Assembly (NCBI RefSeq): GCF_018324385.1
Contig: NZ_AP019536.1
Coordinates: 930,001 to 994,000, forward strand
DNA: 64,000 nt
Source: Ferrigenium kumadai
Lineage (GTDB): Bacteria; Pseudomonadota; Gammaproteobacteria; Burkholderiales; Gallionellaceae
Direction of reading: 5' to 3'
Part shown: piece after piece, positions 8,486 through 15,254 of the stretch
Layout of the letters: each line of letters opens with the position of its first letter
How positions within the stretch are numbered: the stretch's first letter is position 1
Notes under the pieces: generated by a model
Told to the model about the DNA's origin: nothing
Databases searched by the model: none
What the model saw: the letters and a program-made list of their open reading frames with translations, nothing else
Position numbers and translations under genes: made by a program

Positions 8486-9040
8486 ATGAAAACAGCACAA
8501 GAACTCCGCGCGGGTAACGTGATTATGGTCAGCGGCGAGCCGATGGTCATTCTGAAGGCGGAATACAGCCGTTCCGGCCGTAACGGTTCCGTGGTCAAGA
8601 TGAAGATGAAGAATCTGTTGACCGAATCCGCCAAGGAAACCGTGTACGCAGCCGACGACAAGTTCGACCAGATCATCCTGGATCGCAAGGAATGCAACTA
8701 TTCCTACTTCGCCGACCCGATGTACGTGTTCATGGATCAGGAATACAACCAGTACGAGATCGAAGCCGAGAGCATGGGCGACTCGCTCAACTACGTCGAA
8801 GACGGCATGCCGTGCGAAGTGGTGTTCTACAACGAAAAGGCGATCTCCGTCGAACTGCCGACCACCATCGTGCGCGAGATCATCTACACCGAACCCGCTG
8901 CCCGCGGCGACACCTCCGGCAAGGTGATGAAGCCGGCCAAGATCAACACCGGCTTCGAGTTCCAGGTTCCGGCGTTCATCGAGATCGGCGACAAGGTCGA
9001 AATCGACACCCGTACCAACGAGTTCCGCAAGCGCGCCTAA
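8486..9040 (+). CDS. efp: Elongation factor P (Arg32 type)
   Basis: EF-P enters the ribosomal E-site and relieves stalling on consecutive prolines. The 184 residues match the family length, with a KOW-like N-terminal domain and two OB domains. The modification loop reads [10 protein letters not shown] with Arg at residue 32, the type modified by rhamnose through EarP rather than by lysylation. The ribosome site GAGGGG is placed well before ATG 8486. A strong terminator follows. Both pilus chaperones in this window contain a PPPP run, so EF-P is likely needed to make them. Confidence 0.97.
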   Translation: MKTAQELRAGNVIMVSGEPMVILKAEYSRSGRNGSVVKMKMKNLLTESAKETVYAADDKFDQIILDRKECNYSYFADPMYVFMDQEYNQYEIEAESMGDSLNYVEDGMPCEVVFYNEKAISVELPTTIVREIIYTEPAARGDTSGKVMKPAKINTGFEFQVPAFIEIGDKVEIDTRTNEFRKRA

Positions 9041-9057
9041 GCGCCTTCCGGCTCAGC

Positions 9058-9089
9058 AAAAAAGGCCAACCGAGAGGTTGGCCTTTTTG
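9058..9089 (+). terminator. Rho-independent terminator of earP-efp
   Basis: Stem AAAAGGCCAACC, loop GAGA, then GGTTGGCC followed by TTTTTG. The stem is perfect and the T-run is typical. The A-run before the stem could let it act in both directions. Confidence 0.88.
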
Positions 9090-9217
9090 TTTGCCCATAC
9101 TCACTCCTTACTAGGCCGGATTGCATAGATATTTCGGCATATTTCTATTACATCGCCCCGTTGCTAGGATGCCGCGTGCAGCATGGTCGATCGTGGCAAC
9201 TTCGGTGGAGGTGCGAC

Positions 9218-9412
9218 ATGGAAGAGGAAAGCGAGCGCAGTTTCAGCATGCAGGCCGAGCTGATCAGGCAGATCCAGGAAGAGCAGGGGCAGGCTCCTTG
9301 TTATGCCACACCAAATTCCGAAAATTGCGACAAGAAGAAAGAAGGCGCATGCCGCTGGCGACACGATTGTTTCAACGAGGCTGAAATGGACAAGGCAGGC
9401 CGGGGAACCTGA
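9218..9412 (+). CDS. Small cysteine-motif protein, unknown function
   Basis: A 64-residue protein chosen to start at ATG 9218 because of the strong GGAGG site 6 bases upstream; a longer frame from a TTG at 9161 lacks such a site. It has an acidic N-terminus, then four cysteines (C28, C37, C45, C51) in the pattern CYAT-x5-C-x7-CRWRHDC. There is no signal peptide, so it should be cytoplasmic. The arrangement of Cys could bind a metal. I do not recognise a named function. It stands alone between the efp terminator and the cyclase gene. Confidence 0.6.
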   Translation: MEEESERSFSMQAELIRQIQEEQGQAPCYATPNSENCDKKKEGACRWRHDCFNEAEMDKAGRGT

Positions 9413-9473
9413 GTCCGGCAGGTTTTTCTGACCGACAGAGCGATCACCGGAAGGTCTAGGTGTTTTGATCGAT

Positions 9474-9501
9474 TTGTGGCGAATTGAAATGTGCTTATAC
9501 T
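9474..9501 (+). promoter_or_regulatory. Candidate promoter of the diguanylate cyclase gene
   Basis: TTGTGG at 9474-9479 and TATACT at 9496-9501 are 16 bases apart. The predicted start is near 9508, leaving a leader of about 135 bases before the gene. Confidence 0.4.
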
Positions 9502-9502
9502 G

Positions 9503-9524
9503 GAAGCCGGTCTTCGCCGGCTTC
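9503..9524 (+). other. Hairpin at the 5' end of the cyclase leader
   Basis: A perfect 8-bp stem GAAGCCGG/CCGGCTTC with a 6-base loop lies where the transcript from the candidate promoter would begin. No T-run follows, so it is not a terminator. A 5'-protecting hairpin is one possibility. Confidence 0.4.
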
Positions 9525-9642
9525 GTGTCGTTTGAACGGAGTGGCGGGGTTCTTTCATAGCCGGTTCCTGTAGATGCCCGGAAAGGGTGTTCATTCCTTG
9601 GCGTCACTTTGGCGTTCGGCAATAAAGTCATGGAGGGCAACA

Positions 9643-10539
9643 ATGGCACTCTACGATGTCACCCGGGATGAGTTGCAAGGCATCCTTGCGCAACTGGAAC
9701 AGGCACTCTACAACCACCAGCAATGGCATGCTGCGCTGATACGCACACTCGTCTGCAATCTGCCGGGCGACCGACACGATCTCAATCCCGAGGCCCATCA
9801 GGAATGCCGCTTCGGTCAGTGGTATTACGGCAAGGTGCCGGAAAAGCTGCGCAATCACGCCGGGTTCATCGCCATGGGCGAGGAGCACCGGCGCATGCAC
9901 CAGCTGGCCGCCACCCTGCTGATGGAGGCAAGAGCCGGGAAAACGGTCGCCACTTTCGACTTCGACAATTTCGCCAATGCGCTCGACCGGCTGCGGCTTG
10001 AGATCGCCGCTCTGGAGCGCGAACTGGAAGACTCGCTGTACAACCACGATTCGCTCACCGGCGCCATCACGCGCTTCGGCATCCTGCCGACGCTGCGCGA
10101 GCAGCAGGAACTGATAAAACGCGAGACCCAGCTTTGCTGCATCGCCATGATGGACCTGGACAACTTCAAGGCCGTCAACGACCTCCATGGGCACCTTGTC
10201 GGCGACCAGGTGTTGGCCGCAACGGTTCACTACGTCATCGAGCATCTCCGCCCTTACGACAAGGTGTTCCGCTATGGTGGAGAGGAGTTCTTGCTCTTCC
10301 TGCAGCACACCGAATTGGCGCTTGGCTACGACATGCTGGAGCGTTTGCGTGAAGGGCTGGCCGCAATGTCTGTCGATATCGACGGTCAAACGGAGGTTCG
10401 TATCACCGCATCTTTCGGTCTGGCGCTCCTCGATTCCGAGGCTCCGGTCGAAACGTCCATAGATCGTGCCGACAAGGCCATGTACGCCGCCAAGTCCGCC
10501 GGGCGGAACTGTGTGCGGATATGGGAGGCGGGGATGTAA
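9643..10539 (+). CDS. dgcZ: CZB-GGDEF diguanylate cyclase, DgcZ-like
   Basis: A 298-residue cytoplasmic cyclase making c-di-GMP. ATG 9643 is chosen for its GGAGG site 6 bases upstream. The N-terminal CZB (chemoreceptor zinc-binding) domain, about residues 10-125, has H25, C55, H82 and H86, a constant shift of 3 from the zinc ligands H22, C52, H79 and H83 of E. coli DgcZ (YdeH). The GGDEF domain has an intact GGEEF active site (212-216) and an intact RxxD inhibitory site (R203-D206). Zinc should therefore inhibit and product should feed back. The next gene encodes a PilZ-motif protein, a likely receiver. Confidence 0.88.
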   Translation: MALYDVTRDELQGILAQLEQALYNHQQWHAALIRTLVCNLPGDRHDLNPEAHQECRFGQWYYGKVPEKLRNHAGFIAMGEEHRRMHQLAATLLMEARAGKTVATFDFDNFANALDRLRLEIAALERELEDSLYNHDSLTGAITRFGILPTLREQQELIKRETQLCCIAMMDLDNFKAVNDLHGHLVGDQVLAATVHYVIEHLRPYDKVFRYGGEEFLLFLQHTELALGYDMLERLREGLAAMSVDIDGQTEVRITASFGLALLDSEAPVETSIDRADKAMYAAKSAGRNCVRIWEAGM

Positions 10540-10563
10540 GTCTCCGGGCGCTCAATCCATCCG

Positions 10564-10592
10564 AAGGCCAGCCGCGAGGCTGGCCTTTTTGT
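10564..10592 (+). terminator. Rho-independent terminator after the cyclase gene
   Basis: Stem AAGGCCAGCC, loop GCGA, GGCTGGCCTT and a T-run. It closely resembles the efp terminator, including the downstream CTTTTTGTTTGC. Confidence 0.85.
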
Positions 10593-10654
10593 TTGCGGCG
10601 CGCTGCTTTATCATCCCCGCGCAGGCGGCATGTCCAACCACTGAAAGGCGCAGC

Positions 10655-12286
10655 GTGTTCAATCTCTTCGGCGAAAAGCCCGACCATCCCATGTACGACC
10701 TCGACGAAGCCCGTCGGCTGCTTGCCGAGCTGCCACAGGACGAGCCGCACAAGGCGCTCGACGACGTCACCTTCTGGCTGGAGTCGATCAGGGACGCCGC
10801 CGGTTTCCCCGCCGAGTTGCGCGCCGCCATCGTCATGCTGGTGGATGAGACCATGCTGACGCTCTACACCGAGCAACTCCGGCAGTACCTCGCCGCACCG
10901 CACCTGCAGGACTTCCAGGGGCTGCACCTGTGGCAGGGCATCCACGCCTACGCCAAGGCGCTGGCCGAAGCCTATGGCGCGAACATGCGCGAATATCAAC
11001 AGGCCGAAAAGAAACCGGTGGAGCTGAGGGAGCAGATGCCGCTGCTCTGCGTGCGCCTGATGCGCGCCGCCGCCGAGCAGATGAAACTGGAACTGATGCG
11101 CTATGTCGACGTCGAGCCGTCGGTCTGGCAACTGCTGGGCGACTGCCAGCGCTTCGCCGAGGCCGAGCAGTGTACCGGGAGCATGGTGCACGCCTATCCC
11201 GGCCACGTCATCCACACCAGCCCGCAGCGCGAACTGCTGCGCGCGCTGGTGCTGTATACCTCATCGCCGGGGACGCTGGCGGCGGACCAGATCGAGGTCG
11301 CTTACCGCATCGCCGGGCGCATGGTCAGCTTTTTCGACCTCAAGACGGAACCCGCTGCCGAGTGCCCCTACCGCATCGATCTCGGCGTACCGCTTCCGCC
11401 ACAGCACGCCGAGTCCGGGCCTCCGCCCACGGCGGACACGCGCTGGTTCGGCGCGGTGCGCGCGAAGCCCGCGGTGGACAAGATCATCGACCAGAACGAG
11501 AGCGACCCGGCGTGGCAGGAGCGGCGCTTCGGCAGCGAATTCACCCCGGGCGGCAAACTCACCGTGCTCAAGCACCTGAGCAGCTACTGGGCGCAGCAAC
11601 CGCCGCACCGCCATCTGGATCGCCGCGGCATCAGCGTCCCCATCGAAGTGGCGCACGGCTTCCGTGTCGTCAGCCAGGTGGTGACGCGCATCGACCTCGA
11701 TACCAGGACCAGTCTCGACAACGACGAAGAGGCCGCGGCGCGCGAACGCGCGAAGGTCAGACTCGCCGCAACGGAAGACATCAAGTACACCACCGAGGCC
11801 TGGAGCGTCACCGACGCCAGCGCAGATGGCCTCGGCGCGACACTGTCCAGGAGCGCGGGCGCCTGGGCCAAGATCGGCGACCTGTGCGGCCTCAAGCCGC
11901 AGAACGGCCCGCTGTGGTGGGTCGCCGCGATCCGCCGCCTGCACACCGACGACAAGGGTACGGTGCATGTCGGCCTCGACGTGCTCGCGAAGAAACCGCT
12001 GTCGGTTTGGCTGCGCGCGCTGGGCAAGGGCGCGGAAAAAGCCTCCAACTGGGAGACCAGCTCCGGCTCGTTCGAATACACCTATCTGCCCGCCATCCTG
12101 CTGCCCGACGCGCAGAACACCTACCAGCACGCCACCATGCTGATGGAATCGGGCAGCTACGTGAACGGCAACATCTACCAGGCGCTGATGGGAGAGAAGA
12201 GTCGCGATATCAAACTCACCAGTTTGATCGCGGAGGGGGAGGATTATGAGCAGGTGGGGTTTGAGTGGTTGGGTGGGAATGCCTAG
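10655..12286 (+). CDS. Large PilZ-motif protein, possible c-di-GMP effector
   Basis: About 543 residues, starting at GTG 10655 with AAGG 6 bases upstream; the frame is open further upstream but without a ribosome site. I do not recognise a named family over its full length. The N-terminal 330 residues look helical and soluble, with no signal peptide. Near the C-terminus RAKVR (R365-R369) is followed 17 residues later by DASADG (D387-G392), matching the PilZ c-di-GMP signature RxxxR...(D/N)xSxxG. The following VAAIRRL...VHVGLDVLA fits a PilZ barrel. It lies directly downstream of the cyclase gene but behind a terminator. The effector role is inference. Confidence 0.65.
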   Translation: MFNLFGEKPDHPMYDLDEARRLLAELPQDEPHKALDDVTFWLESIRDAAGFPAELRAAIVMLVDETMLTLYTEQLRQYLAAPHLQDFQGLHLWQGIHAYAKALAEAYGANMREYQQAEKKPVELREQMPLLCVRLMRAAAEQMKLELMRYVDVEPSVWQLLGDCQRFAEAEQCTGSMVHAYPGHVIHTSPQRELLRALVLYTSSPGTLAADQIEVAYRIAGRMVSFFDLKTEPAAECPYRIDLGVPLPPQHAESGPPPTADTRWFGAVRAKPAVDKIIDQNESDPAWQERRFGSEFTPGGKLTVLKHLSSYWAQQPPHRHLDRRGISVPIEVAHGFRVVSQVVTRIDLDTRTSLDNDEEAAARERAKVRLAATEDIKYTTEAWSVTDASADGLGATLSRSAGAWAKIGDLCGLKPQNGPLWWVAAIRRLHTDDKGTVHVGLDVLAKKPLSVWLRALGKGAEKASNWETSSGSFEYTYLPAILLPDAQNTYQHATMLMESGSYVNGNIYQALMGEKSRDIKLTSLIAEGEDYEQVGFEWLGGNA

Positions 12287-12293
12287 CTTTGCT

Positions 12294-12324
12294 CCGTCAT
12301 TCCCGCGGAAGCGGGAATCCAGTG
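12294..12324 (+). repeat. Intergenic palindrome (ATTCCCGC type)
   Basis: ATTCCCGC (12299-12306), GGAA, GCGGGAAT (12311-12318), flanked by CCGTC and CCAGTG. This is the form of a short palindrome common between genes in many proteobacteria. Confidence 0.65.
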
Positions 12325-12477
12325 ATTGAAAATCCCCGCGTGGCGGGACAACTTCGGGGCTTGCGCGGATTGCGGAAACAGTACAGGTGCTCCTTCCTGC
12401 AGGAAATCTTCCCGAGCGGAGATGTGCCTTTAATTTAAGGGCTGAGGTTTTGAGAGGGCTGTGAAAAGTGATAGGGC
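12325..12477. other. Intergenic stretch, AT-richness rising
   Basis: The gap from 12287 to 12613 (327 bases) holds the palindrome at 12294-12324 and the 18-bp palindrome at 12478-12495. Between them I see no convincing gene. Base composition changes here from GC-rich to clearly AT-richer, which probably marks the left edge of the foreign cassette. Confidence 0.4.
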
Positions 12478-12495
12478 AAAATGCATATGCATTTT
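12478..12495. promoter_or_regulatory. Perfect 18-bp palindrome upstream of the cassette, candidate operator
   Basis: AAAATGCATATGCATTTT is a perfect inverted repeat. A wider pair, GTGAAAA (12461-12467) and TTTTCAC (12494-12500), surrounds it. It lies about 120 bases before the RelE/ParE-like gene, in reach of the HTH protein encoded in the same cassette. The operator role is inference. Confidence 0.35.
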
Positions 12496-12613
12496 TTCAC
12501 ATGGATAAGTTAAGGGGTGGATGGTAGATTGCGTGGGATTTTTTGGAGAGTCTCCGTGTTGCTTGGACGGGGTAAATAAGTTGGGGAACTTGACGAAATA
12601 TACCTAGGTCGGT

Positions 12614-13084
12614 ATGGTGTACAAATTGAGTATTGAACATGATGCCCAAAATGACCTGGCACTTATGGTTGAACAGGGCGGGCAAAGCAGGAAATTTGCA
12701 GCAATTCTTCTGGCCTTCTTGCAACAATTGAAAGCGGATCAAAGTTTGCTTGGCGAGTTGCTAACTCATGAGTATGAAAACAAGAGTTTTAATGTTAGCC
12801 GCTTTCAAAGTATCTGGCGTGATCGTGATGTGTGGCGGCTGAAAACGTTTGAGTGGGACATATCTCAAACTAACAAGACGGTTATTCCATATCGAATCAT
12901 CTATGCATACGACTCAAAATGCACAGCTTTTCGCGTTCTAGCTATAGTTTATCGGCGTCATAACGACCCTAGGAGTTACGATTATGAACACGACCATCCA
13001 ATTACCCAGCGAATTCTTAAGGCATACAACGAGCTCGGGCTTCCTGTATTCAAATCCCATTACGTCGGGAAGTATAAACACTAA
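12614..13084 (+). CDS. RelE/ParE-like protein, putative toxin
   Basis: 156 residues, no signal peptide, with AT-rich codons unlike its neighbours. The C-terminal half (VIPYRIIYAYDSKCTAFRVL, then AIVYRRHNDPRSYDYEHDHP) resembles the last strands of the RelE/ParE fold, where a basic or aromatic ending is usual. It is followed by an HTH protein gene, the toxin-first order of HigBA-like modules. It is longer than typical RelE toxins (about 90-110 residues), with an N-terminal helical part. The call rests on pattern and context only; a non-toxic relative is possible. Confidence 0.55.
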   Translation: MVYKLSIEHDAQNDLALMVEQGGQSRKFAAILLAFLQQLKADQSLLGELLTHEYENKSFNVSRFQSIWRDRDVWRLKTFEWDISQTNKTVIPYRIIYAYDSKCTAFRVLAIVYRRHNDPRSYDYEHDHPITQRILKAYNELGLPVFKSHYVGKYKH

Positions 13085-13460
13085 GGCAACTACGAATTGC
13101 GCTGGATTATTTTTTGTAATCCCTCAGGTTGGGCAGCAACAAAATAAATCCAAAGACATTGACGATCTCATTGGTGAGTTACTGGCTCAGAATGAGGCAT
13201 TGGATTCTGACTTGCAAAGTGCTCGAAAAGTGGTTGCTGATGTTTTATATGAAGATCAGCCTGACTCACTAAAAGTGTTGCGACTTCGTGCCGGGTATTC
13301 GCAGGCTCAACTGGCTGAGAAAGTTGGCATGAAGCAGCCCAATATCTGTGAATTCGAGGCTGGGAAACGAAAGCCAAGTGCGGATACGTTAAAGCGACTG
13401 TCGGATGTTCTTGGGATTACAGCTGATGTGATTTTGAGATCAATAAACAAAACGGAGTAA
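12984..13460 (+). CDS. XRE-family HTH protein, putative antitoxin or regulator
   Basis: 158 residues if started at ATG 12984, which has an AGGAG site 9 bases upstream; this overlaps the preceding gene by 101 bases in another frame. A coiled acidic segment (DIDDLIGELLAQNEALDSDL) precedes a clear XRE helix-turn-helix near the C-terminus (LRLRAGYSQAQLAEKVGMKQ, then PNICEFEAGKRKPSADTLKR). A later TTG start would shorten it to about 87 residues. The first 45 residues, encoded within the overlap, look low in complexity and may not be real protein. It probably binds DNA upstream and neutralises the neighbouring protein. Confidence 0.65.
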   Translation: MNTTIQLPSEFLRHTTSSGFLYSNPITSGSINTKATTNCAGLFFVIPQVGQQQNKSKDIDDLIGELLAQNEALDSDLQSARKVVADVLYEDQPDSLKVLRLRAGYSQAQLAEKVGMKQPNICEFEAGKRKPSADTLKRLSDVLGITADVILRSINKTE

Positions 13461-13467
13461 CGGCACC

Positions 13468-13911
13468 ATGGATCGCTATTTACACACCATTTACTGCGAT
13501 GATATTCGGCTGGAAGTCGGGAATAAACAGTCTTTAATGGGGCTATATGCTAGTGATTTGTTTGTTCACGAATTTCCTGCCACATTGCCTAAGTTGTGTA
13601 TTGTCGTAATCTTGGTTACCCCTATTGATAACCCTTTGAGAAAATTAACTGTAAAGGTTACCAAGGACGGTGAATCGTTAATTGAAGCACCTATGACCGA
13701 AGAGCAGTTAAATCAGCCTCAGTCAGAGATTATCGAAAATGGAGATAAAGGTAATCCTGATCGGCGAATTGCTATGAACCTCACCTTCATGCTTACACCA
13801 TTTTCTGTTGAAAAAGAGTGTGTCTTGCGAGTTCTGGCTGAAACCGAAAGTGGTGAATTGAGGGGTAATGCCCTTAGAATCAAAATTGGCGAAGCACCAC
13901 AGATTTCTTAA
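13468..13911 (+). CDS. DUF6941-like protein, unknown function
   Basis: 147 residues starting 7 bases after the HTH gene, so part of the same unit. The N-terminal pattern YCDDIRLEVGNKQSLMGLY followed by LPKLCIVVIL resembles what I recall as the DUF6941 family, often found as isolated genes in islands. No membrane segments, signal peptide or catalytic motif can be seen; the sequence alternates beta-type strands. Codon use is AT-rich like the two preceding genes. Whether it belongs functionally to the putative toxin-antitoxin pair is unknown. Confidence 0.55.
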   Translation: MDRYLHTIYCDDIRLEVGNKQSLMGLYASDLFVHEFPATLPKLCIVVILVTPIDNPLRKLTVKVTKDGESLIEAPMTEEQLNQPQSEIIENGDKGNPDRRIAMNLTFMLTPFSVEKECVLRVLAETESGELRGNALRIKIGEAPQIS

Positions 13912-13957
13912 GTTAGGGCTAAATCAATTAACAGCTTCCAGCGCCCAGACTTATCTC

Positions 13958-14082
13958 TCTTTGGGCGCGCCAGTGTGCAAGTCGAGCGGCGGCGGGATTT
14001 GGCTTCGGCCGTCCTTGCGGACTTAACTTGCTGCGCAAGTTAGCCTACGCCGCAACAAGCCTGCTGCGCAGGCGTGTTGTGA
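13958..14082. repeat. Palindromic repeat cluster, copy 1
   Basis: A series of hairpins follows the cassette: GGCTTCGGCC (14001-14010), GTCC-TTGC-GGAC, AACTTGC-TGC-GCAAGTT inside CTTAAC...GTTAGCC, and CAACA-GCCTG-CTGCG-CAGGC-TGTTG. The core TTGGCTTCGGCCG...CTTAAC...GTTAGCCT-CGCCG recurs near 53,110-53,166 with different stem sequences that still pair. No gene lies here. Confidence 0.6.
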
Positions 14083-14115
14083 ACCCAAGGGGGTTCAATC
14101 CCTCCCCGCGCTCCA
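14083..14115 (+). other. tRNA/tmRNA 3'-end-like remnant
   Basis: The plus strand reads GGGGGTTCAATCCC followed by TCCCCGCGCTCCA, a T-arm plus acceptor-like end. It is very similar to the 3' end of the ssrA gene on the opposite strand 48 bases away. The 5' half of a tRNA is not recognisable. It may be an old attachment-site remnant. Confidence 0.4.
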
Positions 14116-14117
14116 AG

Positions 14118-14161
14118 CAAAACAAAAGAGCCCACCCTTGCGGGTGAGCTCTTTTGTTTTG
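14118..14161 (-). terminator. Bidirectional terminator of ssrA
   Basis: A long inverted repeat CAAAACAAAAGAGC...GCTCTTTTGTTTTG with a CCCACC/GGGTG inner stem lies right after the tmRNA 3' end. The flanking A and T runs make it work on both strands, so it can also stop transcription from the cassette. Confidence 0.85.
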
Positions 14162-14162
14162 T

Positions 14163-14530
14163 TGGTGGAGGCGGGGGGAATTGAACCCCCGTCCGCAAGC
14201 CCTCTACAGATAGTTCTACATACTTAGTCTGGTTGTTTGATTTGATCCGTTTGACGCCAACCGACAGGCTGCAACCGGACGAGTCACCTTAGTTTTAGCT
14301 TCGAACAAAGTGACCCTGTTCGACACGATCCCATGTTAGGACCTCGCTCATCTCAGCCTTGCGGCTTCGAGCCTCCCCATGGGAGAGAAGGTGCGAGGTC
14401 TAGCTGACTAAGCAGCTAAAGCGTAAGTTTCGTCGTTTGCGACTAGTTTTTTCCAGCTGATTTACGAGGTGGCGGGTCCTCGGTATGCCCTACGCTGCTT
14501 TGCAACCCACGTCGAAGCCAAGTCGCCCCC
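14163..14530 (-). ncRNA. ssrA: Transfer-messenger RNA (tmRNA), one-piece
   Basis: tmRNA rescues ribosomes stalled on broken mRNA. On the reverse strand the 5' end GGGGGCGACTTGGCTTCGAC pairs with the 3' end CGCCTCC followed by ACCA, and the T-arm reads GGGGGTTCAATTCCCCC. The internal tag frame (14408-14440) reads GCA AAC GAC GAA ACT TAC GCT TTA GCT GCT TAG, giving the tag ANDETYALAA and ending in the LAA degron. The gene is contiguous, not permuted. Its 3' end faces the AT-rich cassette, in line with ssrA being a common integration site. Confidence 0.96.
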
Positions 14531-14594
14531 GGTGTGTTTTACAACCTGCTGCACAAGCGATTCATGCAGCCGTGCCGAATTGTAGCACGCTGAG

Positions 14595-15248
14595 TCAGAG
14601 TTCCAGATAGCGGATTAGTTCCTGCGGGTTGTCCACGCTGCCTTTGGCCTGCCAGTTATCGACCGAGGCGTCGCTGCCGACGTAGCCGTAGTTGGCAATG
14701 ATGCCGGGCATGTTGGCGGCGTTGGCGGCCTGCATGTCGCGCAGGTCGTCGCCGAGGTAGAGGCAGTGCGCGGGATCGGCGCCGGCCAGTTCGCAGGCGT
14801 GGATCAGGGGGGCGGGGTGGGGCTTGGAATACTCGCAGGTGTCGCCGCTGACCAGGCAGGCGGCGCGGTCAGCGTAGCCCAAGGCCTGCATCAGGGGCAG
14901 GGTGTAGCGGTGCGGCTTGTTGGTGACGATGCACCACTTGATGCCGCGGCTTTCGAGTTCGTTCACCAGTTCGGCCATGCCGGGGAACAACCTCGTGTGG
15001 GCGCTGATGTGCTGCTCGTAGTGTTCGAGGAAGATGTCCCTGAGCGCGTCGTAGCCGGGCGCGTCCGGGTCGATGCCGAAGCCGAGCTTGAGCAGGCCGC
15101 GCGAGCCGTGCGAGGCCTGCGGGCGGATCGTCTTCAGCGACAGCGGCGGCAGGCCGCACGTGGCGCGGGTGTGGTTCAGCGCGGCGGCGAGGTCGGGCGC
15201 GGTGTCGGCGAAGGTGCCGTCGAGGTCGAAAAGGACAGCTTGGATCAC
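14595..15248 (-). CDS. gph: Phosphoglycolate phosphatase (HAD family)
   Basis: A 217-residue HAD hydrolase removing phosphate from 2-phosphoglycolate, formed by oxygenation or DNA end repair. Motif I is FDLDGTFADTAPD (residues 7-19), motif II is IVTNKP with the lysine of motif III in SKPHPAPL, and motif IV is YLGDDLRDMQAA. The cap domain follows motif I. It lies 6 bases downstream of ubiG on the same strand, a usual pairing that reflects a shared transcript. Related HAD phosphatases with other substrates cannot be excluded. Confidence 0.87.
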   Translation of the reverse strand: MIQAVLFDLDGTFADTAPDLAAALNHTRATCGLPPLSLKTIRPQASHGSRGLLKLGFGIDPDAPGYDALRDIFLEHYEQHISAHTRLFPGMAELVNELESRGIKWCIVTNKPHRYTLPLMQALGYADRAACLVSGDTCEYSKPHPAPLIHACELAGADPAHCLYLGDDLRDMQAANAANMPGIIANYGYVGSDASVDNWQAKGSVDNPQELIRYLEL

Positions 15249-15254
15249 AACGGC

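Noticed and set aside
12479..12742. Reverse-strand open frame overlapping the start of the putative toxin gene
   Set aside because: It lacks a convincing ribosome site, runs opposite to the cassette genes, and spans the palindrome region.
12287..14530. Prophage or complete integrative element at ssrA
   Set aside because: No integrase, structural or replication genes are present and no direct-repeat attachment pair could be identified.
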